DNA of 64,000 bases from Rhynchospora pubera (Eukaryota > Streptophyta > Magnoliopsida > Poales > Cyperaceae): positions 233,944,473 to 234,008,472 of the forward strand of contig CM051462.1 in NCBI GenBank assembly GCA_028095005.1. Reading direction: 5' to 3'. Position numbers and translations under genes: made by a program. Below the pieces are notes generated by a model, which did no database searches, was not told where the DNA came from, and worked only from the letters and a program-made list of their open reading frames with translations. Positions 22,829-31,630 of the stretch are shown here, one piece after another (the stretch's first letter is position 1; each line of letters starts with the position of its first letter).

Positions 22829-25453
22829 CTACGTCTCTGCGGGTGAGGGGTTAGTCAAAAAGCGCACTTCCCCTCCTTCTGTGCTAGTATTTGGATCAAC
22901 GTAGATCTTGAGCCTCTGTCCGTTCACCTTGAAGGTCTCATCTCCTTCCTTGTAGATGTCAACAGCTCCAAATGGATAGACTTTCTTCACAATGTAAGGG
23001 CCTGTCCACCTAGACCGGAGTTTGCCTGGAAATAGCCTCAACCTGGAATTGAACAGAAGCACCATATCTCCTGCTTCAAAGGATCTCCTTTGGATATGCT
23101 TGTCATGCCAGAGCTTCGTTTTCTCCTTGTAGATCCTGGCATTGTCATATGCATTTAGCCTTATTTCCTCCAGCTCGTGCAAGTCTAGAATCCTCTTCTC
23201 TCCAGCTGATTTATAATCCATGTTGAGTGCTCTAACTGCCCAGTATGCCTTGTGTTCCAATTCCACTGGCAAATGGCACGCTTTTCCATAAATCAGCTTG
23301 AATGGGCTCATGCCTATAGGAGTCTTGAAAGCTGTCCTATATGCCCATAAGGCGTCATCCAATTTTAATGCCCAATCCTTTCTTGTACCGCTCACTGTTT
23401 TCTGCAGGATATTCTTTATTTCTCGATTTGATATCTCAACTTGGCCACTGGTTTGCGGATGATAAGGGGTTGCCACCTTGTGTCTCACTCCATACTTCTT
23501 TAGAAGATTCTCAAACTGTTTGTTAATGAAGTGTTTGCCCCCGTCACTAATGACTGTCCTTGGAATTCCAAACCGTGGGAATATGATCTTGGTAAAAAGC
23601 TTTTTGACTGTTGCTGAATCTGCATGCTTGCTCGGAATAGCTTCCACCCATTTGGACACGTAATCAACTGCCACAAGAATGAACTCGTAGCCGCACGAAG
23701 AAGGAAACGGTCCCATAAAGTCAATCCCCCAAACATCGAAGATCTCAACCTCGAGAATAGGATTCTGAGGCATCTCTTGGCGTCTGGAAATGTTGCCTGT
23801 CCTTTGACATTGATCGCAAGAAGAGATAAATTTTCTTGCATCCTTGAAAAGCGTGGGCCAGAAAAATCCAGATTGCAGAACTTTGGCCGCGGTCTTAGAC
23901 ACTGAGGCATGTCCTCCGTAAGCTGAAGCGTGGCAATTGTGCAGAATTTGCTCAATTTCGCTCTCCGGTACACACCTTCTAAACATTCCATCAACTCCAA
24001 ATTTCCACAGGAAAGGGTCCTCCCAGAAGTAGTATTTAGCATCGGCTATGAATCTCTTCTTCTGCTGGAAGGACATCTGATAGGGCATAACTCCGCTCGC
24101 TAGATAGTTCGCAAAGTCAGCATACCATGGAGTCGCCTGAGTTGGGACGGGCCGTTCCAGATTGGGGCGGGCCGTTCCAACTGTATCGCCTGGCTCAGAC
24201 AGGGCCGTTCTGGCTGGGACGGCAGTCCTGACATCATCTGCTGTGTTTGGGACGGGCCGTTCCATGCTAGGGCGGTCCGTTCCAGACTGGAATGAGTACA
24301 GATGTTCGTCTGGAAATGAATCGTTGATTGGCAGTGTCTCGGATTTGATGCCTTCTGCTTTGATCCTGGATAAATGGTCAGCAACACTGTTCTCTGTACC
24401 TTTCTTGTCACGGATCTCAAGATCGAACTCCTGAAGCAAGAGAACCCACCGGATGAGTCTTGGCTTGGCGTCTTTCTTCGAGAGTAAGTACTTGAGTGCA
24501 GAATGATCGGTGTAAACTATAACCTTTGAACCGATCAGGTAGGACCTGAACTTATCTAAGGCAAAGACTACTGCAAGAAGCTCCTTTTCTGTTGTGGTGT
24601 AGTTGATTTGGGCTTCATCTAACACCTTGCTTGCATAGTAGATGGCATAGGGCTTCTTATCCTTTCGCTGTCCGAGTACTGCTCCAACTGCATAATCACT
24701 TGCATCACACATCAATTCGAACGGTTCGTCCCAATTTGGAGGTTGCAAGATCGGGGCTGTCACTAGTGCTTTCTTCAATCTGTTAAATGCATCAACACAA
24801 CTTTTATCAAAGATAAATTCTGCATCCTTCATAGTCAAGTTTGATAAAGGCTTAGCAATATTAGAGAAATCCTTGATGAAGCGCCTGTAGAAACCGGCAT
24901 GACCAAGGAAACTCCGAACATCCTTTACACAAGTTGGCTCCGTGAGCTTCTCAATCACTTCCACCTTGGCCTGATCAACTTTAATTCCTTGTTCCGAGAT
25001 TATGTGGCCCAAAACGACTCCTTCTTGCACCATGAAATGGCACTTCTCCCAATTCAAGACTAGGTTAACTTCTTCACATCTCTGCAATACCTTTTTCAAG
25101 TTAGCTAGACAGTGATCGAAAGATGTACCATAGACAGAAAAATCATCCATGAAAACCTCCATGTCTTTTTCTATAAAATCAGAAAATATAGCCATCATGG
25201 CTCTTTGAAATGTTGCTGGTGCATTACACAAACCAAATGGCATCCTACGGTATGCATAGGTCCCATATGGGCATGTAAAGGTCGTTTTTTCCTGGTCTAG
25301 GGGGTGAATTGGTATTTGAAAGAAACCAGAATAACCATCTAGATAGCAAAAGAAAGAATGCTTAGCCAAGCGTTCGAGTAGCTGGTCAACGAATGGCAAA
25401 GGGAAATGGTCTTTTCGGGTAGCTGCATTCAGCTTGCGATAGTCCACACACAT
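22829..25453 (-). CDS. pol: pol: reverse transcriptase, RNase H and integrase (874 codons)
   Basis: RT begins with CVDYRKLNAATRKDHFPLPF and has the catalytic motif FMDDFSV at residues 101-107, the Athila form of YxDD. RNase H follows (CDASDYAVGAVLG, YTTTEKELLAVVFA, YTDHSALKYLL). Integrase has the zinc-binding region ending CDQC, then D (GIDFMGPFPSS), D (VISDGGKHF) and E (PQTSGQVEISNREIK). Between RNase H and integrase, about residues 388-437, lies a linker made of GTDRPSMERPVP-like repeats encoded by the palindromic word at 24141-24290. All catalytic residues I can see are present. The methionine start is only the first after the in-frame stop at 25478-25480. Confidence 0.9.
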   Translation of the reverse strand: MCVDYRKLNAATRKDHFPLPFVDQLLERLAKHSFFCYLDGYSGFFQIPIHPLDQEKTTFTCPYGTYAYRRMPFGLCNAPATFQRAMMAIFSDFIEKDMEVFMDDFSVYGTSFDHCLANLKKVLQRCEEVNLVLNWEKCHFMVQEGVVLGHIISEQGIKVDQAKVEVIEKLTEPTCVKDVRSFLGHAGFYRRFIKDFSNIAKPLSNLTMKDAEFIFDKSCVDAFNRLKKALVTAPILQPPNWDEPFELMCDASDYAVGAVLGQRKDKKPYAIYYASKVLDEAQINYTTTEKELLAVVFALDKFRSYLIGSKVIVYTDHSALKYLLSKKDAKPRLIRWVLLLQEFDLEIRDKKGTENSVADHLSRIKAEGIKSETLPINDSFPDEHLYSFQSGTDRPSMERPVPNTADDVRTAVPARTALSEPGDTVGTARPNLERPVPTQATPWYADFANYLASGVMPYQMSFQQKKRFIADAKYYFWEDPFLWKFGVDGMFRRCVPESEIEQILHNCHASAYGGHASVSKTAAKVLQSGFFWPTLFKDARKFISSCDQCQRTGNISRRQEMPQNPILEVEIFDVWGIDFMGPFPSSCGYEFILVAVDYVSKWVEAIPSKHADSATVKKLFTKIIFPRFGIPRTVISDGGKHFINKQFENLLKKYGVRHKVATPYHPQTSGQVEISNREIKNILQKTVSGTRKDWALKLDDALWAYRTAFKTPIGMSPFKLIYGKACHLPVELEHKAYWAVRALNMDYKSAGEKRILDLHELEEIRLNAYDNARIYKEKTKLWHDKHIQRRSFEAGDMVLLFNSRLRLFPGKLRSRWTGPYIVKKVYPFGAVDIYKEGDETFKVNGQRLKIYVDPNTSTEGGEVRFLTNPSPAET
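24141..24290. repeat. Palindromic-word cluster inside the pol reading frame
   Basis: Three pairs of word copies within coding sequence, all read in the same frame. They encode the linker with GTDRPSMERPVP and GTARPNLERPVP between RNase H and integrase. Confidence 0.85.
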
Positions 25454-25477
25454 TCTCCATCCTGTGACGATTCTTGT

Positions 25478-26047
25478 TTAGATCAGCTGGCCTTCGTCAT
25501 TCTTTATCACGGTTGTGCCTCCCTTCTTTGGAACAACATGAATGGGACTAACCCATTTGCTGTCTGAGATGGGGTAAATGATCCTTGCCTCTAGAAGTTT
25601 ATGAATTTCTTTCCTCACAACTTCACTCATGTTCGGGTTGAGTCTCCTTTGGTGCTCCACAGTTGGTTTGGAGTCTTCTTCAAGTAGGATCCGATGGGTG
25701 CAAATCGAGGGATCGATACCCTTTAGATCCTCAATCGAGTATCCGATTGCTTTCTGATGAATTCTCAGTTCCTTTAGTAGCTTTGCTGTTTGATCTGCAT
25801 CAAGATTGGCATTAACAATAACAGGAAAGGTCTGATCTGGGCCCAAGAATTCATACCTGAGATTGTCTGGCAGGGCCTTCAGTTCTGGCCTGGATTTCGC
25901 ATCATCTGAATTGGGGCAGGCCGTCCCGATGGGTGTCCAGGCTGAGAATTTGCTGGATTTCAGCTGAAGATCGCAGCTGCATGATGGCTTGATCCGCCCT
26001 GATTTGGGGCGGTTCGTTCTGTTCCTCTCTGGCAGCCAAATACTCAA
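25478..26047 (-). pseudogene. pol: N-terminal part of reverse transcriptase, cut off by an in-frame stop
   Basis: Shifted one base from gag-pro and overlapping it. Similarity to pol is clear from ELKALPDNLRYEFLGPDQTF through LLEARIIYPISDSKWVSP and VVPKKGGTTVIKND. It ends in TAA (25478-25480), just before the conserved TGWRMCVDYRKLN of RT. The same frame continues beyond the stop as the large pol ORF. The TTG at 26047 is only where the open frame begins, not a likely real start. Confidence 0.8.
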
Positions 26048-28724
26048 CCATTTGGAGAATTTCGTTGAATATTAGGTCTGCCTCCTCCTCTTCAGGTCTG
26101 GCCGAGAAGGAATGGTATGCCTGAACAATACGTGTGTTGAAGGATTCTTCAACAATGGCTTCCAATGATTCCACCATAAAGATTGAGTCAATATGGTCAG
26201 GCATCTTCATGGCTTTTTCTACATCAAACTCCACTTTTTCATCTCCAACCTCTAGGATCATCTTGCCGGTCTTGCAGTTGATGAATACTCCGGCTGTGGT
26301 GAGGAAGGGGCGACCAAGGATGACTGGAACATCTAAATCTTCTTCCATATCCACAACCACAAAGTCACAAGGCACAACCAAATCTCCAACTTGGACTGGT
26401 ACGTCGATTGCTATCCCCAATGGCAGTCTAATTGATCCATCAGCAAGCTTCAAAGTCATGCGGGTCGGGCTCAGCTCCTCCATTCCTATTTGATTATAGA
26501 CTGTCTCGGGGATGAGACTAACGCTTGCTCCGAGATCCAGCAAGGTTTTCTTCTCTTCTGCATTCCCGATTTTACATGGGATCGTGAACTTGCCTGGATC
26601 TTTCATTTTGACCGGCATCTTCTTTGTGATCAGGGCGCTGCATTCTCCAGTCAAGGCCATGGTCCCGCACTCCTCCAGGTTTTTCTTGTTGGAAAGGAGG
26701 TCCTTCAAGAATTTAGCATAAGATGGCATTTTGGTTAGGAGATCGGTGAAGGGAATTGAGATCTTGATCTGCCGTAGAATGTCCAGGAACTTCTCGTATG
26801 CCTTATCCTTCCTGGCCTTGGCGAGTCTCTGCGGATATGGAACCTCAATAGCTCTATTGGAAGGAGAGACGGCCCTCGGGACTTGCCTGCTTGTGGCAGT
26901 CGAGGTGTTTAGGACGGTCCGTCCTGGGTTGGGGCGGTCCGCTCCATCATCTTGTTCTGCTGCTGGTGGGCTCGTTCCAGTGTCTGTCTCAGCGCTGGGC
27001 TGGTCCGCCTGATCAGCTTCTGCTCCGTCCTGAGGTGGGGCGGGCCGTCCCAGAATAGGGCGGTCCGTTCCAGATAGTCCTGGAGGAGAGTCTGAGGGCA
27101 TTTCAGGCCCGTCGTACCTTGTTCCACTTCTCAATTGATGCGAGACGCTCTTCACGTCCTCCCTAGGGTTTGGTTCAGGTTGGCTGGGGAACATACCTGG
27201 TTTGGTAAGAGCTCCGGCGCTAGATTGAGTCAACCTTTCGTCGAATCTTTGAAGAAAAGCCCCCATGTCTTCCCTGATCTTCTCCAACTCCCGGTGGACT
27301 GCATGATTGAAGATTCCTTGACTCTGCATGAATTTCTCAACCATGGGCTGCGTGAGTGTCTCTTGAGGGCGTTGTTGATTCCTTGGTGGTCCGGCTTGGC
27401 TGGGGTTAGCAGCTCCATTTGGATTTGAATAAGAGAGGCCTGGATGGTTTCTCTTGTCGCGATAAGCATAGTTGTTGGTTGGCGGAAAAAAGGAAGGAGG
27501 GTTCATGAGTGCATTCACCTCTTCTGTCTTCTCTTCTCTTTCAACCAAGTGGCATGACTTGGCCGTATGTCCTTCTTCCTCGCAAAACTGACACTTAGCC
27601 ACCACCTCAGCTGGTTTCTTGTTGAGATTTTTTATCATGACGGTCAAAGAATCCAGCTGTGATTGCATGTGGGTATCCTTGTCCACTTCAAGAAGTCCTC
27701 CTTTCTTCTGAGCTCTAACGGACCAGTTGGTTTGAGACCTGGCCATGTTCTCAAGTAAAGCCTTCGCTTCTCTGCAACCCATCTCAAGGAATGATCCACC
27801 TGCAGTTGAATTAATGTTCTGACGAGTCATATCATCCAAACCATCATAGAAACTGACAATAAGCATATTTTCAGGTACATCATGGTGTGGACACATTCTC
27901 TGCAGGTCTTTGAATCTTTCCCATGCCTCAAAAAGGTTTTCATCTGGTTCTTGTTGAAAGGTTAACAATTCCCTAACCAATTTAGTTGTTTTTACCCTAG
28001 GATAAAACCTATCTAAAAAGGCTTTGGTCAAGTTTTCCCATGAATCAAATGGTGCATCATTGAAACTGTTAAGCCAATCCTCAGCTTTGCCCCTAAGAGA
28101 GAAAGGAAAAAGAGTTAAGCGGATTATTTCTGGATCCACGTCTTCAGGGACAAGGGTTGTGCAATTGCGCAGGAAGCTTTGCAAATGGCGATTGGCATCT
28201 TCGTTGGGGGCTCCACCGAAAGCTGAGTCCTTGATCAAAGCAATCAAGCTCGGGTTGTAGTAAAAGTCACGGGTTCGCTCAGCCTTTGTTGGTCTAACTC
28301 CAAGTCGGACGTTAGTCGCTGTTGGTGCACTGATCTCTCTGAGAGGTCGATTGGCCTCGGCTTCCCTTGCTGCTTCGAGGGCTTCTCTAAGGGCTCGCTG
28401 GACGGGAGTCTCCTCAGGCCTTCCCCCATTGCCATTCAAGTGGTCTGCCATGTCTTCTTCGGATGGCGTCAAAGGTGGTTGAGTTCTCTCTGGATTTCTG
28501 CGGTTGCGCTGGTAAAACTGGCGAAATGGTTGAATCAGAGAGCCTTCCTCCTCCTTTGTGAGTTCAGCTAAACCTGGGGCGGTGCGTCCTAAAATGGGGC
28601 GGGCCGTTCCAGATGAAGTTGAGCTCGATTGTTGATTCTGTTCCCCTCCTCCTTGTTGACGAAAGCTTGTATCGCGTGCGCTGCCTAGTTCCTTCTCTTC
28701 GTTAGCCAGCGTATGCGACTGCAA
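25902..28724 (-). CDS. gag-pro: gag-protease polyprotein of the Athila-like element (940 codons)
   Basis: The structural protein carries a capsid region with a recognisable retrotransposon gag block (WLNSFNDAPFDSWENLTKAF and following) at about residues 205-300. A CCHC zinc knuckle (CQFCEEEGHTAKSC) follows near residue 376. An aspartic protease site DLGAS lies near residue 729; the L in place of S/T is usual in Athila. GTxRPxxxRPxP-type peptides, encoded by the palindromic word, occur near residues 37-50, 550-563 and 591-605, all in low-complexity linkers. The start at 28724 lies 108 bases after the LTR. The ORF stops at 25902, about 145 bases inside the start of the RT frame, which is shifted by one base. 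This is either a programmed or a mutational frameshift; most Athila elements encode one gag-pol frame, so mutation is more likely. Confidence 0.88.
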   Translation of the reverse strand: MQSHTLANEEKELGSARDTSFRQQGGGEQNQQSSSTSSGTARPILGRTAPGLAELTKEEEGSLIQPFRQFYQRNRRNPERTQPPLTPSEEDMADHLNGNGGRPEETPVQRALREALEAAREAEANRPLREISAPTATNVRLGVRPTKAERTRDFYYNPSLIALIKDSAFGGAPNEDANRHLQSFLRNCTTLVPEDVDPEIIRLTLFPFSLRGKAEDWLNSFNDAPFDSWENLTKAFLDRFYPRVKTTKLVRELLTFQQEPDENLFEAWERFKDLQRMCPHHDVPENMLIVSFYDGLDDMTRQNINSTAGGSFLEMGCREAKALLENMARSQTNWSVRAQKKGGLLEVDKDTHMQSQLDSLTVMIKNLNKKPAEVVAKCQFCEEEGHTAKSCHLVEREEKTEEVNALMNPPSFFPPTNNYAYRDKRNHPGLSYSNPNGAANPSQAGPPRNQQRPQETLTQPMVEKFMQSQGIFNHAVHRELEKIREDMGAFLQRFDERLTQSSAGALTKPGMFPSQPEPNPREDVKSVSHQLRSGTRYDGPEMPSDSPPGLSGTDRPILGRPAPPQDGAEADQADQPSAETDTGTSPPAAEQDDGADRPNPGRTVLNTSTATSRQVPRAVSPSNRAIEVPYPQRLAKARKDKAYEKFLDILRQIKISIPFTDLLTKMPSYAKFLKDLLSNKKNLEECGTMALTGECSALITKKMPVKMKDPGKFTIPCKIGNAEEKKTLLDLGASVSLIPETVYNQIGMEELSPTRMTLKLADGSIRLPLGIAIDVPVQVGDLVVPCDFVVVDMEEDLDVPVILGRPFLTTAGVFINCKTGKMILEVGDEKVEFDVEKAMKMPDHIDSIFMVESLEAIVEESFNTRIVQAYHSFSARPEEEEADLIFNEILQMVEYLAAREEQNEPPQIRADQAIMQLRSSAEIQQILSLDTHRDGLPQFR

Positions 28725-28809
28725 AATTTCAAAAACAAAAGAGAAGGGTGAAGAGAGATTGAAAGAATTTAAGCTAAAACAAAAGTAAAACTTAGAAAAA
28801 GGGCACCGT

Positions 28810-28826
28810 CCCCGGCAACGGCGCCA
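28810..28826 (-). promoter_or_regulatory. Primer binding site, tRNA-Asp type
   Basis: Reads TGGCGCCGTTGCCGGGG on the minus strand, five bases inside the 5' LTR. This is the Athila-type primer site, complementary to the 3' end of plant tRNA-Asp (established knowledge). Confidence 0.85.
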
Positions 28827-28831
28827 AAATT

Positions 28832-30503
28832 TGATCGGTGCTGAGGGTACTGGTCAAATTAATTCCTTAAAAACCGATACTAATTCGTTTGCAGTACAGT
28901 TTAAGGGTCGATTCACGGGGATGGACTATTCCTTTTCTAAATTCAAGCAATTTGTGTTAAATTAAATTCTTTTGATTAAATAGATGATTTTAAATTTCAA
29001 ACATATCCAAACAGAAAAGTGAATTGAAAAATATGGAATTTAAAATTCTAATTTTCTAGAAAAACTTAGCTAATTGAAGGTTTAAACAATTAACAAACGA
29101 TTAGGGGTTTAGGTTGTCTAACTTTTCCTTCCTGTCAGGGTTGGGACGGACCGTTCCATCTCTGGAACGGGCCGTCCTGACCCTGTCAGATGGTTGGAAC
29201 TGTCCGTCCTAGGCCAGGACGCCCCCTCTCGGGCGGTCCGTCCTGTCCTTGGGATGGGCCGTTCCAATCATCTGATGTTTGATTTGTCATCCTACCTAAT
29301 TATTTGCTGAGTGTTTTTACGTGGATTGTATCGAACCTAACCTACAGACTTGTGCTCTAACTCTCGTTCAGGTCAAGTTGTGGGGTTCTGTTTGACAAAT
29401 CCTAAAAACTCCTAAATTTCAACTCTCGTTTCTTGGTTTAGATGTTTCTAACTGATTTCTGGGTCTTGGTAAACTCTCAATCTCTCGATTTATTGAGTAA
29501 AACTCTAATTTCTTAAAGTTTGGTTTAATCCTTTCAGATATCGCCTACCTAAGTGATCTAGGTGTTTACTTGTTATTGCAGATAGACTTTGTTTTGACAA
29601 TTAAACTAGGCCCTTGTTTAATGCAATAGTCGAATCTAACATTAACAATTTGCAACAAAAAGATAGAATAAAATTGCAGAAATCAAAAACGCAACTTAAC
29701 TTAGCAACTAATCAAGTATTCAAACAAAACAAACAACTAAAAGAAAAGTTATCGAACCATAGCCCCTAAACTAAACTACTCCATGCAAGAAAAAGCAGGT
29801 TTCATCATACAAAAACACAAAGAAAAAGAAAAAACCAAGTTACAACAAGATGTGCTCGAAAATCGTCTATCTCCTAAGCTCTGTCTTGTCTGGGGCGGCC
29901 CGTCCTGATCCTGGGGCGGTGCGTCTCAGGCTGGTGGATGGCCGTCTCGACAGGGTGGTTGCCTTGCTCCTTTCTGGCTCTCCAAACTTAGCAAATTTCG
30001 ACTCTCTTGATTTGGAGCCAGGACAGAGCTTATATAGGCTTCTTGGGGAGTTCCAAAACGTGGCATTGTGGCTCAGAAAGGCGGTGGAAACTGAAGAAAC
30101 CACCTCACCAAATCAGGCACTCTATATTTGGCAATCTCGAAATAGCTCTCTGGCTTGGTTGTGGACTGGGACGGCCTGGTCTGAACATGGGGCGGCCCGT
30201 CCCAGCATGGTTTGAATGCATCGTCTGGATTCCCTCTGCCTGCGTTTGCAGTGAGGTGGGACGACCCGTCCTGTGATTGGGGCGGCCCGTTCCAACTTGC
30301 TGGATCTATGCAACTTAGTCGATTTTCTCCTTTTTTCGCGCCAAAGTGTGATGAACCTGTATAAAAAACTTGCCGGGCTACGGCTGAACTTTCCTACATC
30401 TAACATTAGCACAATTTAAAGGAAAATGAGTAAAAACACGAGTAATTTGAACGAATTTTGGGGCTTATTCTGGCTGAAAATCAAGTACGGAAACCGTACA
30501 TCA
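28832..30503 (-). repeat. 5' LTR of the gypsy element (right on + strand)
   Basis: Same length and ends as the left LTR, with roughly seven substitutions noticed by eye. It contains the promoter: the element-strand TATA box reads from 30038 to 30029, about 465 nt inside the LTR. Transcription should run leftwards into gag. Confidence 0.93.
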
Positions 30504-30508
30504 CGGTT
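30504..30508 (+). repeat. Target site duplication CGGTT (right)
   Basis: Immediately follows the terminal CA of the right LTR and matches 16521-16525. Confidence 0.9.
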
Positions 30509-30513
30509 TAAAT

Positions 30514-30554
30514 CAGAAATTAGCCAAATCATGTGTGTCCGTATGTTTTTTTGC
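30514..30554 (+). repeat. Right copy of the direct repeat that predates the gypsy insertion
   Basis: Matches 16430-16472 with a two-base length difference; see that entry. Confidence 0.75.
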
Positions 30555-30672
30555 TGCGTTTTCATCCCGAGGTTTGTTGTTGGATCGATGAGAATGGAGA
30601 CGATCGCCGGAAAGTTAACTTCTATCGTTTTTCCCCAATATTAAATCAGCATATCAACGGTGAGAATAGGCT

Positions 30673-31082
30673 CTAGAGATAGGCTAAAATCAGCCATGAC
30701 TGACGGATGGACCAATCAGCTGCGATAATATCTCAACTTTTGAGACTCAGATGGCTAATCTGAACCGTTCAATGTGTTTTCCATATTGAAATCTCATTGG
30801 AGACCAAATTTTATATTTTTCCAATTTTATTTACTATTTGTTTGAGATTTTTAAAAATCATAGTTATTGAATGGTCTAGAATTGTTTAGATTAAGAATTT
30901 TGTAAAATACCAAACAAATATTACAAAATTTCAGAAAAATATTAATTTTTGTCTCCAATGAGATTTCAATATGGAGAACACATTGAACGGTTCGGATCAA
31001 CTGTTAGAATCTCGAAAATCGAGATTTGATCGTAGCTGATTGTCTCATCCGTCAGTCGCGACTGATTTTAGTCTATCTCTAG
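30673..31082. mobile_element. Fold-back MITE, about 410 bp
   Basis: Arms of about 132 bp (30673-30804 and 30951-31082) are imperfect inverted copies. The outer end is CTAGAGATAGRCTAAAATCAG, the inner end CCATATTGAAATCTCATTGG. The 146-bp centre is AT-rich. No coding capacity; superfamily not assigned. Confidence 0.8.
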
Positions 31083-31103
31083 GCTTTAAGCTTTATTCCT
31101 AAA

Positions 31104-31241
31104 GGCTCCGTTTGGATGGTGTGGGAATAAGAGAAGAAGTATTGGAAAGTGTGTAGCTTTGTGAAGAGTTTGAATTGTTTATAATAAATTTATTCCTTTA
31201 TTTTCTTATCCCCTAAATCCTAGAGCTCATCCAAACGGAGC
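31104..31241. mobile_element. Short MITE with GGCTCCGTTTGGAT ends
   Basis: 138 bp with terminal inverted repeats GGCTCCGTTTGGAT / ATCCAAACGGAGC and a possible AAA duplication. The same family recurs at 59293-59448, with the shared inner words AAGTGTGTA and GTGAAGAGTTTG. A three-base target duplication is compatible with a Tourist/Harbinger-like MITE (inference). Confidence 0.75.
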
Positions 31242-31296
31242 AAAAAACAATACGAAAGAGTAGATATGAATGATGAATCCGTAATAATTAGGATTA

Positions 31297-31301
31297 CTAT
31301 T
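31297..31301 (+). repeat. Target site duplication CTATT (left)
   Basis: Matches 35984-35988 on the far side of the copia element. Confidence 0.92.
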
Positions 31302-31512
31302 TGTAAATACTGATGAAATGGAGAACTCCAGTAGTATAGATAATGGAGAGAATGTAAATAAATGAAAGTCTGTTAGGCGTGTTAATGAGGGAACGGTTCA
31401 GTTAGTTAGAAGTGAGAGAAACTAATTGTGTATATAAATACCCCCTTGATACATTGTAAAGAGTGAGATGAGATAATAAAAATGATTCTCTCTCAATCTG
31501 AAATTCTCATCA
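31302..31512 (+). repeat. 5' LTR of the copia element
   Basis: TGTAAATACTG...CTCATCA, 211 bp. TATATAAATA at 31431-31440 is the likely TATA box and AATAAAA near 31475 the likely polyadenylation signal. Confidence 0.95.
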
Positions 31513-31526
31513 TGGTATCCAGAGCC
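31513..31526 (+). promoter_or_regulatory. Primer binding site of the copia element
   Basis: TGGTATCCAGAGCC directly abuts the LTR and is of initiator tRNA-Met type. Confidence 0.85.
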
Positions 31527-31630
31527 ATTTGAGCACACGCTCTTTTTCAGATCCAATTTCTCTCTCTTCCACTTTGTCTCTCAAATTATCCCAAATCAAG
31601 AGGTGAAATCTCAACAATTCATCTCTCTGA

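Larger units (their letters stand above)
16526..30503 (-). mobile_element. Complete Athila-like Ty3/gypsy LTR retrotransposon, 13,978 bp
   Basis: Two 1672-bp LTRs (16526-18197 and 28832-30503), TG...CA ends, and a CGGTT target duplication bound a minus-strand internal region. In reading order it holds: tRNA-Asp-type primer site, gag-pro ORF, pol (RT, RNase H, integrase), a 641-codon third ORF, a non-coding stretch and a polypurine tract. The third ORF after pol and the primer site point to the Athila lineage. By eye the LTRs differ at about seven bases with no length change, so the insertion is young. Even so, gag-pro and RT are in different frames and RT has an in-frame stop. The element also carries dozens of copies of a short GC-rich palindromic word. 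Confidence 0.93.

Noticed and set aside
16836..28612. Palindromic words considered as a CRISPR array
   Set aside because: Spacing is irregular, copies occur in coding sequence and in a plant retrotransposon, and there are no uniform spacers or cas genes.
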